From contig NW_017803490.1 in the NCBI RefSeq assembly GCF_001625305.1, positions 763,256 to 827,255 of the forward strand: 64,000 nt of DNA. The letters run 5' to 3'. The notes beneath the pieces were generated by a model. The model saw nothing but the letters and a program-made list of their open reading frames with translations, was not told where the DNA came from and ran no database searches. Position numbers and translations under genes: made by a program. This DNA is from Branchiostoma belcheri. Lineage: Eukaryota > Chordata > Leptocardii > Amphioxiformes > Branchiostomatidae. The first letter of the stretch is position 1. Every line of letters starts with the position of its first letter. Below, one piece after another: positions 32,614 through 44,460 of this stretch.

Positions 32614-34367
32614 ATGAAGGTTTCTACTTGCGCGCTGCTTGTTGTGGTACTGCTGGTTGTGGCGACTGAGGGGCAAGAGATCGGGGACTATGTAGGCTGC
32701 TATGTGAAGAATTACGGAGATGTTGTCTTCCCGTACACTTTGATCGACCGAGGCATGAGCAATGCCATGTGTGCTCAGCACTGCAGCATCAAGGGCTACA
32801 CTTACTCAGGTAAAAATTGCACCCTACATATTTACCTTCCCCATTGACATGTGAACATATCTGAAAAAGCGGAAGGATTTTTGGTTGACAGAAGAGGGGG
32901 CAGACAGAGTGCAGAGACAGTAGGACATGGTATATTTAATGGACATGGTACAGTGACCAAATAGGGCAAGAACGCTATATATATACATTTTAAGATGCTA
33001 CCAAATGTTACATTTTGGGAGGGGGGACAAGGCCCCTGGCTCTTCTTCTTCTCCAAACAGTGACCTCTGACCTGACTGAACCAGACTGTCTCTCACCATG
33101 GTAACTGGAGTTGGGTTACATCATGTTGCAATTTTATAGTAGGAGGGATTTCGACTCCTGTCATCATATAATGTGTTTGAGTAAGAATTAACAGAGCAGA
33201 CTATATATGCGAAGGTAAACATTATGCTTTGCAAATGTTACTAATTTCTAGTTTTAAAACAGCATTTCTATTGTTTTTTTCTTTCTTAGCGACCAAAAGT
33301 GTTCGATGCGGTTGTGGTACTGAGGAACACCTGGTAGAAATGATGAAAGCAGAAGAATCAGACTGCACCAACAACTGTAAGTCTGGCGGCGGTATCTGTG
33401 GAGGGTACGCAAGGCTGTCAGTCTACAAAACCAAAAAAGGTAAGGACTTCTCGAAATTTAAACGTTACTCTCCAAGCAGAGGCTTGGGTTTTGGCTTATT
33501 TTTAGCATGCTTCTATGCCTTTTTATCGGGCTTTCTTTTTTGTACTGGTGTATTTTTGTGCATAAAATAAAGCCCGGTAAAAAAAATAAGCCAAAATCTG
33601 AACCTCTGCTTGGAGAATACCGAAACGTCACAGTAGAAGTCGTCACAGTTTTTACCCTGGGTGCCAAACTAGTATCGGGCCGTTAGCCGTTTTCCTTCGG
33701 CAGCCAAGAACCCTTCGCCCGCCTACTAGTTGAGCCCGAGGGGTTTGTCCGGCCCTATTACTAGTAATAGTCCCTCGGGCTCAACCCCGTAGCGGTAATT
33801 TAGACTAGGCGGGCGAAGGGTTCTTGGCTGCCGAAGGCAAACGGCTAACGGCCCGATACCAATTTGGCTTCCAGGGTACACAGTTTTATGCATTGAACTA
33901 TCTTTCGACTCGGTAACTAAAACGACAGCACAGTTCGCACACTTTTCACATTAGTTATAAATTGTGCTGTAACTAGACGTTTGACCTACATGTACCCTGG
34001 TAACTATATGTAAGATGTACTAGTATTTACGCTTGATGTTTAGTAATTAGGATGTTAATTTTCATTCCATTTCCTTTCCTTTCTTTCTTTTGGTACTATA
34101 ACCCGTTGCCGCCATACACTGTACCATGTGCAATTACATATGTGCAATGAAGTTTTCTTCTATGTAAGATGGCAAAACTTGACCACCTTTCCCTTTGCCT
34201 TAGATAAGCGAGAGTTGAGCGAGCTCTTGGGCGACCTGACCAGCACCCTGGAGAAACTGGACAGTGCCTACAAGCGTGAGATGTTCGGGACGGAAGATTT
34301 TGAAGAGGAAATGAGAGAGATGGAAGAAATGGAAGCCGCCGATATGGCTGAAAATGAAGAGTACTAG
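32614..34367 (+). CDS. Secreted WSC-domain protein
   Basis: Three exons in phase, 32614-32809, 33290-33439 and 34204-34367 (TAG), encode 169 residues. The ATG follows ACGGCACC and an untranslated acceptor (GTGTAG) at 32600. Residues 1-20 form a signal peptide (STCALLVVVLLVVATEG). Residues 25-115 form a WSC domain: GDYVGCYVKN, CAQHCSIKGYTYSG, then RCGCGTEE, CTNNCKSGGGICGGYARLSVY, with the usual eight-cysteine order. WSC domains bind carbohydrate in fungal and animal surface proteins. The C-terminal 54 residues are acidic and helical (EDFEEEMREMEEMEAADMAE). There is no membrane helix, so the protein is probably secreted. Exact orthologue unknown. Confidence 0.8.
33038..33254 (+). mobile_element. 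Family A element
   Basis: Lacks the GAAGGAAAAC end; lies in WSC intron 1, ending 35 bases before the acceptor. Confidence 0.6.
33467..33618. mobile_element. Short inverted-repeat element, CTCCAAGCAGAGG ends
   Basis: The arms TCTCCAAGCAGAGG and CCTCTGCTTGGAGA extend inward through TTTGGCTTATTTTT and its inverse, giving about 40-bp arms around a 70-bp loop. Confidence 0.65.
33653..33878. mobile_element. Long near-perfect foldback element
   Basis: Arms of nearly 100 bases run from TACCCTGG at 33653 inward through ATCGGGCCGTTAGCCG, TTCGGCAGCCAAGAACCC and TTCGCCCGCC to a short loop, with the inverse order to CCAGGGTA at 33878. It is GC-rich in an AT-rich intron. Confidence 0.8.
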
Positions 34368-34397
34368 TATCTTCAGCCATGTGAAACTTGTTACTAG

Positions 34398-34761
34398 GGC
34401 CACACCAATTTAATTTCTTGGTTAACAGATCCGCCCGCTTCATTTTTTTCTGATGTGCAAATAAAAATTAAAAATTCAGAATCAACTGCAAAATGCTCAT
34501 ATTTTGTCCTGAACAGTTGAAAACAGTCATTTTCTTACTACTTGTTACAGTCATTCCATCTTTCAATGCAGTGGTATCATTAAAAGTTCTAAAATCAATG
34601 TTTAAATTTTGAACCAGCCTGGTGTGTTGACTTCATGGCTCCTATCGTACCATTTTGGGCCATAATAGGATGCCTAGGCCTGTTTTTATTTTTTTTTCGC
34701 TCGCCCGCTCCATTATTTTTCTTGAAAAATCCGTTAACCAAGAAATTAAATTGGTGTGGCC
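34398..34761. mobile_element. Family D element in the WSC 3' UTR
   Basis: GGCCACACCAATTTAATTTC ends; flanks TAG and TAA, imperfect duplication. A possible poly(A) signal for the WSC gene follows at 34952. Confidence 0.65.
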
Positions 34762-35882
34762 TAAACACACCTTAAATTTACCTTAGCTGCATGCTAAGAC
34801 ATGTTTTCTTTAACTTTTTGTAACACAGAAGGGATTGAGTTGTCTTATGCCCCTGGGGCTTATAGGTACTAACAAAAGGGCTCACATAAAATTGCATTTT
34901 TTCAACTTCTAGGGTTTATACATGGGTTGAGTATACTACTGGTATGTTTGGGAAATAAAGAATGTTACAGGTAGAGTTTGCACGTTTTTAACATCATGTT
35001 ATTATGAATTTTACACAGAGTTAAAGATCTATTTGTGGCAAGATGAAGAATAGTATGCCTAAGCTGACTTCTTACCACCTTTTGTATAAGTACAGTACGT
35101 TACTTTGTTGTTTTATTTCTTTGATACACAGCTAGTTTCCATAGTGTCAGACTTTACAAAAATCCATACCTGCTTGATGTTTTTGTAACATTTTCATTTG
35201 TGGAAGGTACAATTAAACTGGAGATTGGTTCAGACACAAGAGTTGTCAATTTCAATTTATTTATTTAACCAGTAATTACAGCTCATGCCATTTTGGCCTG
35301 CTTTTCAGGTAATCCTGGATACAAATAAAAATACACACAACAAATACACAGTACATAAACAATTACTAAATACAACATCCTAAACATCAACTGGTCATGA
35401 TCTTAAGTTCTTGATCTGAAAGTTATGTCAGCAGCTGTTGATTGGGCAGTGAGTAGTAATCTCTAAGCAGATTTTTTGGTGGTCGCAAAAGACAGACCGT
35501 ATATTGTCTGGCCAATGGATAATATCTGGCTGATGGATCGATAATGCCTGGCCAATTTGATATCTTGATACTGTGTTTTGCAGCCACTGAAAGCAGATAG
35601 AATGCCTACCAAAAAAAAAACAGAATCACTACTTACCCAGAACCCTAATTATTCTGAGCCTGAGGTTGAAAACACTACATTTTCCCTGCATTAATTAGCT
35701 GCATGTTTTCTTTACAATTTTCACAGGAGGCAGTTACTTATCTTAGGGCCCCAGGGCATACATTAACTCATAATGGGGCTTCTAGGGTTTAGTCATGCGT
35801 TTGATCTGACCTAGTTGTATTTTAGGGAAACAAAGAATAAAATACAGAAAACAGGGACTGTGTTCAACTTGTTTTTTTTAAA

Positions 35883-36337
35883 GGCCACACCAAGTAAATT
35901 TTATGGATGACGTCCTTTGGAGACCCTATATCTAATGCGAGAGGGCGAGAAAAAAACAAGAAGGGCCCTAAAAAACAAGATGCCTAGATTAGAAATATAC
36001 TAAGTGACGACAAATGTTAGGACACAAATTGAATGAGGTGACACAGATTAACTAGCAAGAAGTCTTTTATTCATCATCAAAACAGCAATAAATCAGGTGA
36101 AACGGCAGTTGTCGTCCTGTCCTGTTTCTTTCACATTTTTGCAGGCCTGCAGAAACAAAGCATGTGCTCTTTACCCATTTCGCGTTACGGGTTTCACCTC
36201 AATCTAACGATTTGCGGCACTGTCGTGACTCTTTGGTCATAGTTACAGGAAGCGGAATTTCTTGTTTTTTTTTTCTAGGAACAGGCCAAAATCAATGCGC
36301 GCGAGGACGTCATCCATAAAATTTACTTGGTGTGGCC
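35883..36337. mobile_element. Family F/E-type element, AAA flanks
   Basis: The ends GGCCACACCAAGTAAATTTT and its inverse frame unrelated filler at about 36000-36260, possibly a nested insertion. Confidence 0.6.
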
Positions 36338-36347
36338 AAATCCCATA

Positions 36348-36428
36348 TCCCTTAATCAATTACAGAGTCTCAACCGTGCTTTATTCGTTCACACTCTTCT
36401 CACAGAGTTATTTCTTTGCAGCCTCCAT
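36348..36428. other. Paralogous empty site for the family K element
   Basis: AATTACAGAGTCTCAACCGT through CTCACAGAGTTATTTCTTTG matches both flanks of the element at 37303-37668 with no insertion. Confidence 0.75.
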
Positions 36429-37273
36429 AGCATGCCAAAACCAGGGGGTTTTGTGGGTCTTTGGGAGCCTTTATGTGCTATTTTCTGATTGCATATTAGA
36501 CAACATAGCCGGCCTGGTTGAATTACCCCCGTTTTTAGAACTGGGCTAATCAGAAAGCTACCGGTAGTCATTATATGGGAATGCGCCCCAGGCTAGGCTT
36601 TTTTCAAAATGGTTTGTTTGTGAGAACCGCTCAATCTTAAAGATCAGCAACACCTAGAAAAACACAATGCAACATGTAATTATAGACTACCACTGGACTA
36701 CTGATCAATTAGCAGGACCAATTATTGCTCATCTACATAAGTTCAGTTTGAAAGAGTTTTAATTCAAACTTTATTCGCAGGAAGGCACAACCGTACCCAA
36801 ATTTGTGCCCAAGGGCTAATTGCAGGAACAGAGGAAACATTTGGTATAAAAACAGACAACTAGTACACATAGAACTACTGATAACTACTAACAAGGAGGT
36901 TTTACCTCCTTGGTTTGACTTCTTTTTTGAAGACAGAGGAAGAAAAAGGATCCCACTTTTTCTGTAATTTGTGGGTTTTCGGATGTTAAGAGAAGAGTAG
37001 TTTTCATTTGTATATGTGTGAAAGTTTGGGTAGAATTTGGAGGTTATGTCAAAGAGATCATTTCATTCATTGCTATAGAGGGTACAATTTGAGATAAAAT
37101 GCGTTTCGTCTTCCACCGTATTCAACGTACAATGTTTGCAAAATTCCTATGAATATGTTTAGTCATGCGTTCGATCTGAGACATAGTTGTATTCAAGGGA
37201 AACAAACAATAGAATACAGAGTATTTTTTAAAAATCCTGTACACTTTTATCAATTGCAGAGTCTCAACAGTGC

Positions 37274-37279
37274 TTTATT
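37274..37279 (-). terminator. Poly(A) signal AATAAA of the THAP/C2H2 gene
   Basis: TTTATT on the plus strand, read as GAATGAATAAAGCACTG on the minus strand, about 400 bases after the stop with a family K insertion in between. Confidence 0.5.
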
Positions 37280-37302
37280 CATTCACAATCTTCTCACAGA
37301 GA

Positions 37303-37668
37303 CAGTGTGCAAAATACTTTCTTGGACCAGGTTGCCCATGCAGTGGGCTACATACGGCAAAAATTAGGTTGCCCATCAGAATTTTAGGTTGCCCCACCTA
37401 TAAGTTACTACTTTTCTTCAAATTAAGTAATGTTACATACATAAGCCTTTGACAATATTTCTAACAGCCTTTAGACAACTGATACTAGTAATAGCCATAC
37501 CTAAAATTAAAAAGCATCTGCCGGATACAGCAGTGCAAGCCAAGTGGGCATGATTTGGGGGGGGGGATTCTTGAAATTCAGGAAGCACACTGGGCTACCT
37601 AGGTTCAAAAATAGGTTGCTCCATGTAAAATTTGGTTGCAACAGGGCAACCAGGTATCTTGCACACTG
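37303..37668. mobile_element. Family K element with GGTTGCCC words
   Basis: The ends CAGTGTGCAAAATAC and GTATCTTGCACACTG are inverted. AGAGA/AGAGT flanks compare with AGAGT in the empty site at 36409, implying a 5-bp duplication. GGTTGCCC recurs near both ends. The right end lies 4 bases from the zinc-finger stop codon. Confidence 0.75.
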
Positions 37669-37672
37669 AGAG

Positions 37673-40600
37673 TTATTTCTTTACATGTTGGAGTCGCATA
37701 TGTCTCTGTAAATTCTTCTTACTCCAACTACCATAACTACACTGTTTACACGTGTGGGGCTTCTCCAGATTGCATATGTGAACGTTCATGTGTTTTTCTA
37801 GGGAGTGCTTGTAGTTTGTCCTGAACCCACACTCCCCACACATGTAGGGTTTCTCACTAACATGCTGGCTCATGTGCGTGTTCAAGTTGTGCTTCCGAAC
37901 GGTGGAGTAGTCGCATATTCCACACTTGTACTGTTTTTCGCCCGTGTGTTGGTGAGATGTGTGCAGCTCTAAATCTCTTTTACTAACTGCTGAGTACTCG
38001 CAGTGATTGCACTTGTAAGGTTTTTCTCTAGTGTGTACGAACATGTGCTTCTTCAAGGCACTGCGAAATGCAGCCAAGTGGCCACAGATTTTGCACTTGA
38101 AGGCTTTATCGAACACATGCTGTACGGTGTGTGCATCAAGGTCCTTTTTCTCGACTGTGGTGAAGTCACAGTGTTGGCACTGAAAAGGCTTGGCTGTGTC
38201 GGCTGGTTGTGGTGTAGGTCTGTCCATCTTACTGTAAAGAGAGTTGTAAGAACATCAGGTTATATTCATCAAACTACAATGTAAGGCCACAGCAAGTAAT
38301 TTTTATGGATCAGGGCACGCATTGATTTTCGCCCGATTTTGGGAAAAAAAAATTGTTGCCTTCTGACAGTGGTCAACATGCCGAAAATGGGCAAAGATGT
38401 CTGTTGCCATGCCGGAAGGTGGATGGAAGATAACTATAAAGAGAGGAGACAAGAAAAGGCTCTTATTTAATGTTTTGTTTGTTTACTTTGATGCAGTGAT
38501 ATGTGATGTTGGCTGTGTATATGTGATGTTCCTACTGAATCAAAACCATTTGTACAATGATTGAGTCAAAATTTGAAAATGTATATAGGAACCTTGTTTT
38601 TTTTTGCCCACTCGCTTTAGATTTGGAGTCTGCGGAAAATGTCATCCATAAAATTTACTTGCTGTGGCCTAATTCACCCAACAACAGTTACATTCTACAT
38701 GCAAGACAGCTGCCACAATGGCCAATACTCATCTAAAGAGCACAGAATGTACTTTGCATAGCACTTTGTGGCAGGATGTCTCGTGTAAGGTCATATTTGT
38801 GTGTTAAAGGATGATATCTCGTCTATTGTTCACAAATGTTGTGTCAGAAAAGATATTGTCTGCATTTGGAATGGGACATGGGACTGACATGTGTGTTTTT
38901 ATGTTAAAGCAAATTATCGAGTACTACAGGGGCTTAGGGTCCCCTGTCTTTGTGTGCTTTATGGATGCCTCTAAGGCCTTTGATCGCGTAAACCATTGGA
39001 CACTGTTTAGAAAGTTGATCGACAGAAATGTTCCGCTATATCTAGTTCGATTCTTGGTTTCCTGGTATACGAATCAAAGAATGTTTGTGAGATGGGGTAC
39101 AGTCCTTTCACCGAGCTTCTCCGTTACTAACGGAGTACGACAGGGTAGTTTACTGTCCCCATATCTTTTTAATGTATACATAGATGATTTGAGTGTAAGC
39201 TTAAACAATGCCAAGGTGGGCTGTTATGTAGGTGGGTCCATCACCAACCACCTGTTTTATGCCGACGACTTATGTCTGATTTGCCCTAGCATTAAATCTC
39301 TACAGAGATTGGTTGGGATTTGTGAAGTGGTTGGCCATGGTAATGACATATTGTTTAATACTAATAAGACTTTCTGTATGTATTTCCCATGTACTCGTTT
39401 GCCACTTCAGCTTCCATTGCCACCTGTAAGTCTATACGGTACCAACCTGAAGTACGTAAACTCATTTGTCTATTTGGGTATACATCTAAACACCACATTA
39501 AGTGACGATGATTGTGTACTTGCTATGCTGAAGAGTCTGTATAGTCGTGCAAACAGTATCAACCGCAAATTTTTCTGTAATGCTCTCCATCTGTTAAGAG
39601 ACACCTGTTTATGACGTATTGCGCCCAGCTATATGGCGCTCAGCTATGGAGCTCTGTAAGCTCTGGTGTTTTGTATAAGTGCAGAGTGGCTTATAACAAT
39701 TGTTTTAGAATCATAATGAATCTGCCTCGGCGTTGCAGCGCGAGTGAAATGTTTGTCTGTAACTATATTGACACTTTTGAAACCAGGAGGAGGAGAATTT
39801 GTTATTCTTTTCTAAAAAGGTTATTTTCCTCCAATAACGCAACAATCTGTCGCTTAATTCATTCCGATGCCTTCTACAGGAATTCATTCTTTCGGAAGAC
39901 CTACCATTTGTTATGCTTTTAGGTTTCTTCCTTTTTTACTTGTATGTCTGTAGTGTTTTTGTATTATTTTAATGATGTATTGTACATGTTATATGGGTTT
40001 TTTACCTGAAATAAAGAATGAATAAAGAATGAATTTGGGAAAAAATTCTGATGCAAATATGGGCTTTACACAGGAACTGTATGTTATGATGACTTGCTAC
40101 TCTACAGCTTCTTTGCTTTTGGATGTGGACGCCAGATAAACTTGAATTTGTAAAACTTAAGGCACTTACATTGCTAGAACAGAGATTTTGGGTCCAACTG
40201 GAAACAAAACGCAGTCTGAGTTAGTGTCCATGGGCTGTGGTTCAAGTGTTATGATTGGTTCATTCTTTGTTTGAAGTATTCTGATTGGCTCAGACTGTTG
40301 ATCCAGACTGTTGATTGGCCCAGGCAGTGGTTCAGGTTTGCAGATTGTTTCAGTCTGTGGTTTGAGCTTGCTGATTGGTCCAGCTTGTGGTTCAGGTGTT
40401 TTGATTGGCTCAGACTGTTGAACAATGATGCTGATTGGTCCAGTCTGCGACTCAGGTGTTCTGATTGGGTCAGACTTTTGATCGAGATAGCTGATTGGTC
40501 CAGTCTGTGGTTCAGGTGTAGTACTGATTGGTCTGGCCTGTGGTTTAAGTCTTTTGATGACTGGTCCAGTGCGTATTTCAAGCCTGCTGATTGGTCCAGA

Positions 40601-42646
40601 CTGTGCTGTCAGCATGCTGCTTGGCCGAGTCTGTGTTTCAGGCATGCTGATTGGTCCAGTGACTCCAGTCTGTGTTTCAGGTCTGCTTATTGGTCCAATC
40701 ATTGTTTCAGGTGTGCTGATTGGTCCAGTCTGTGCTTCAGGTGTGCTGATTGGTCCAGTCCGTGCTTCAGGTGTGCTGATTGGTCCAGTCCGTGCTTCAG
40801 GTGTGCTGATTGGTCCAGACTGTGTTTCGGGTGTGCTGATTGGTCCAGGCTGTAATTCATATGTGCTGCAAGGCTCAGAGAGTTGAGGATCCATGGGCTG
40901 GTCTGTCTCTTGCATGAGCTGAAAGAACAAATAAATGACTTAATGATGATGGGGGAATATGATTTGTGATAAATAAATAAATGAAGGAAATGAGCCCTGC
41001 AAGTCCAGCCCCACTTGTGGGGGCCCGCAAGCCCTTTTCCGTAGTCGAGCGTAATTAGCCGTTTTAATTCAACGTAGAGCGTAGACGGACCACTCTAATA
41101 TTTTTGCGTAGAGCATATTCGGCGCTTTAATTCTACGTAATGCATTGTAGCCATTTGGAATTTATATTGTAGCCACTTGTAAAGCGTAATCGAGAGGTTT
41201 CCGAATTCAGCGTAGAGCGTTGTCGAGACCCCCCCTTGCAGGCCCTCACTTCTCTGTTTCTAATCAAGCTAAGAGTGGCTTAAGGAGAGACCACATGTGG
41301 TCGGATGAAAACACATTTTATTTTGACCAGAACATTATGATGCCTTAATACAATTTCTACAGAAGCACTATGCTATGCTCTAGCCTTGCATTTCGGGAAG
41401 ATATATCATTAAAAGCTTGGAGACCATCATCATTTGGAGACCATAGTGTAATAAAATGTCATTGATAAATTTTGCTGCCAAAAAACGAAACTAAGCATCA
41501 TAATTTTGTATAAACACTGTTATTTGTAAACATGTTTGTTTACCTGTTTTCCAGTCAGCTTTTCACTTTGGCGATCCGGTGTCTTCCCTGAGTTCTTCTC
41601 TCCAAATATGGTGGGTACGGCATCCTCCAAAAGCACTTTAGGGGGGACTTTGTACGCTACAAGTTTTGTCCTGGGGTTGTCGACACAGCAACTCGACGAG
41701 AAGTGTTCAGAACAAACCTTAGGGAATAGAGAAAGAAGCAAGGTCAGAAGACATTGTCACACTAGCTGGAATGAGAGGAGATCTAGAAGCAGAATTGTGA
41801 ACAGCATGATCTGCATCTGTATCTGTAAATAGCCGGTATAATAGCCGGTATAATCACCCTTCGGCATATTAAACACACCAGCTTCTGTATCTGTATAGCC
41901 GGTATAACCGCCCTTTGGCGTAACACACCATCTTCTGTATCTGTATAGCCGGCATAACCGCCTTTCGGCGTAATACACCAGCTTTGCAGGCATGCGGCAC
42001 GGCGGCAGCTAGCTATATCACACCGAACAACTTGTTACTAACACCCACCCCTTGAACATCTAACTCTAAACATTCTTTAAAGCTATCTAATAATAATGTC
42101 CCTACTGTACTTGGTGACAGTGAGTTCCACTCTACGATAGTTCTAGGAAAGAATGAATTCTTGAACACCTTAATTCTTGGTTGGTAACTCTGGTACTTAA
42201 AGGCATGGCTATTTCTTGTTCTCTTCTGGGCTGGTTTGATGGTGGACATGGTGGGCATGATGCGTACAGAGCAGAGCAGTCTCAAATTAGAGGCTACAGC
42301 AAGGTTTGAGAAGGAGGACTAAAATTATAAACATTTCCAAAACTAACATGTGCAAAGCACCAGAGCAGTCCGTATACAAAGCACCAAGCAGAGAGGGGCG
42401 CCAAGAGTCCACGTCTAGCGGAAAAAAATCACAAACAAGACAACAAAAACAACAACAAACCTGGGGCCGGGTAGGCTGGTTGTTGAACAGACGGATCCTT
42501 TCTACAGTCCACGGCGCACGGAGGTAAGGTTCAACCGCTGTTAACCATTTCTGTAGTCTGCCTTCATCCTGTGGAAACTTGTGGTAGCTTATTCCTTGTC
42601 CCTTCGTCTTTGAGTTGTAGTTTTTGCAGACAACACAGGACGGCAT
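37673..42646 (-). CDS. THAP domain + decapeptide repeats + six C2H2 zinc fingers
   Basis: Four exons in transcription order: 42646-42461, 41717-41544, 40918-40170, 38231-37673 (TAA). All junction phases agree and give 555 residues. Residues 1-90 are a THAP DNA-binding domain: CVVCKNY, YHKFPQDEGRLQKWL, VCSEHF and AVPTIF, i.e. C-x2-C plus C-x2-H, with exon 2 opening exactly at VCSEHF. Residues about 130-350 are some 20 copies of a ten-residue repeat of the type GPISTPEAQT, drifting toward the C-terminal side. Residues about 385-550 hold six C2H2 fingers with TGEKxYKC-like linkers, the fifth linker being longer. It is probably a nuclear DNA-binding regulator. I know no family with this order. 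Exons 3 and 4 could instead belong to separate genes, but phase and spacing argue for one. Confidence 0.7.
38285..38669. mobile_element. Family E element, TAA duplication
   Basis: TAA at 38282-38284 and 38670-38672; in intron 3 of the THAP/C2H2 gene. Confidence 0.75.
38785..40035 (+). mobile_element. 5'-truncated LINE with reverse transcriptase
   Basis: The first frame (38811-39614) has RT motifs in order: FMDASKAFDRV (motif A), NGVRQGSLLSPYLFNVYIDD (B) and FYADDLCL (C), and ends in TGA. The ATG of the next frame overlaps it (ATGA at 39611) and continues the C-terminal part to 39922, so one frameshift separates them. The 3' end has a repeated AATAAAGAATG tail. It is non-LTR, CR1-clade-like by overall pattern, with the endonuclease part absent, so it is immobile. 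It lies antisense in intron 3 of the THAP/C2H2 gene. Confidence 0.85.
40992..41247. mobile_element. Relative of the CGTAAAGCGTA element
   Basis: The ends GAGCCCTGCAAG and CTTGCAGGCCCTC are inverted; inside, GTAGAGCGTAnnn and GTAAAGCGTAATC words repeat. Shorter than the copy at 6554-7150. Confidence 0.6.
41815..42300 (-). mobile_element. LINE 3' fragment with tandem tail units
   Basis: The minus strand encodes KYQSYQPRIKVFKNSFFPRT and VEWNSLSPSTV, the end of a LINE ORF2. Its 3' side has three tandem units of about 55 bases with GCCGGTATAACC and CTGTATCTGTAT. Lies in intron 1 of the THAP/C2H2 gene. Confidence 0.7.
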
Positions 42647-43095
42647 GACGGCGACAGCTCGACCTAACTGCCCCCCTCCCCACTTCCGGGATTTGACTCG
42701 AAGCACGAAGAGACTTGGCGAAACACTTTTATCTGATGCGCTAGGGTTAAATATCGCTATTGACACCCGTTGAACGCAAAGTAGGAGAGACTAGAGCGCG
42801 TATATGCCCTAAAAAACACAGCGAAGGCAAATTCGTATAATGCACCAAGATGGCTGACTTTGTAACAGTGACGTCAGAAGTACCCGGATGTAAAAAGAGC
42901 CCACACAACAACATTTGGTCGGTCGAGATAAAATGTGGAGTACGTAACGTAATAAAAAAAGAGAATTCGAAAATCTACACTAGTAGATAACATACAGTGT
43001 ACATAGAAACGTATGGGGTGTCATATTTAATAACATCTTTGAACAATATTGAATTGGTATCACAATGGTGTTCCCACCTGCCTTTTCGGTGTTCA

Positions 43096-43440
<345 letters not shown>

Positions 43441-43473
43441 CACCACACTCCATATATGGCAAGCACCTCCATT

Positions 43474-43605
43474 TATGGTAAAGGGGAGACCGGAAAACTG
43501 GGACCCTACGTTGTCTGTGACACCTGCATTCCATACATGGTAAAGGGGAGACCGGGAAACGGGGACCCAACGTTGTCTGTGACACCCACATTCTGTGACT
43601 GCATG
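43474..43605. repeat. Two-copy tandem duplication
   Basis: ATGGTAAAGGGGAGACCGG through ACGTTGTCTGTGACACC occurs twice at about 65-base spacing. Confidence 0.8.
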
Positions 43606-43696
43606 TCTAACATAAATCGCTAGAGGCCCTCACTGACCTGTGTAATTGCGGTCCAAAACAGGTCCCACTGTGAGGTATAGCCCCTCCATCATCATC

Positions 43697-43927
43697 ATGG
43701 CTGCCGCAGGCCAAGAAAGTAACGCGAAAACACTTCGTTGTCGTTTTTACCAAGATAGAAGCTATCGCCACGGTTTTCTTGGAGCCGTAAGTGACTTACA
43801 GAAGGCCGAAGTTCTCCAGGATGTGGTTCTTGAAGTGGAGGGCCGCCGGTGTCCCTGGCACCGGCTTGGTTTGTCCGCGGCCAGCCCCTATTTCCGGGCG
43901 ATGTTTACATCTGATATGTGGGACTGA
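43697..43927 (+). pseudogene. Truncated BTB (KLHL-type) first exon
   Basis: From the ATG at 43697 the product has FYQDRSYRHGFLGAVSDLQK, then QDVVLEVEGRR, LSAASPYFRAMFTSDM, the first half of a BTB/POZ domain as in Kelch-like proteins. It stops at TGA (43925) after SDMWD, where a BTB domain should continue another 55 residues. CA-rich minisatellite begins at once on the 3' side and no splice donor replaces the stop. Relative to the usual sequence, a CPWHRLGLS segment replaces the expected C-x-HRxVLS. Probably a dead fragment. Confidence 0.7.
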
Positions 43928-43979
43928 ATATGAAGCTTTTTTTTTGTGTCAATATTTCTGCCTTTTCGGTGTTCACTAA

Positions 43980-44460
43980 CACATACACGCACACACAAAT
44001 ACATGCCTGTCCTTGGTGCTGAAAGCTATCACCGCACACACATACATGGCTGTCCTTGGTACTGAAAGCTATCACCACACACACATACACACACATGCCT
44101 GTCCTTGGTGCTGAAAGCTATCACAACACACACACACACACACACATGCCTGTCCTTGGTGCTGAAAGCTATCACCACACACACACACACGCCTGTCCTT
44201 GGTGCTGAAAGCTATCACCACACACACACACGCCTGTCCTTGGTGCTGAAAGCTATCATCACACACACATGCCTGTCCTTGGTGCTGAAAGCTATCGCCA
44301 CACACACACACACACATACATGGCTGTCCTTGGTGCTGAAAGCTATCGCCACACACACACACCTGTCCTTGGTGCTAAAAGCTATCACCACACACACACA
44401 CACACCTGTCCTTGGTGCTGAAAGCTATCACCACACACACACACAGATGCTGGCATTTAC
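43980..44460. repeat. Minisatellite continuing on the other side of the BTB fragment
   Basis: About nine units of the GCCTGTCCTTGGTGCTGAAA core with CA spacers of 8 to 20 bases. Confidence 0.9.

Larger units (their letters stand above)
34762..37273. other. Intergenic region with diverged segment duplications
   Basis: No gene. Segments near 34790-34980, 35690-35860 and 37140-37220 resemble each other (AGCTGCATG...GTTTTCTTTA; TTTAGTCATGCGTT; GGGAAACAAA). 36348-36428 repeats the downstream end of the THAP/C2H2 gene. Confidence 0.45.

Noticed and set aside
37673-38227. Zinc-finger ORF as a separate single-exon gene starting at 38227
   Set aside because: Not fully excluded, but an acceptor lies just before its ATG and the phase fits the upstream repeat exon, so a joined gene is more likely.
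40271-40886. Plus-strand ORFs of about 110-195 codons with GPVxASGVLI or DWSSLCFR repeats
   Set aside because: The 30-base repeat keeps several frames open on both strands; only the minus-strand frame joins in phase to flanking THAP and zinc-finger exons.
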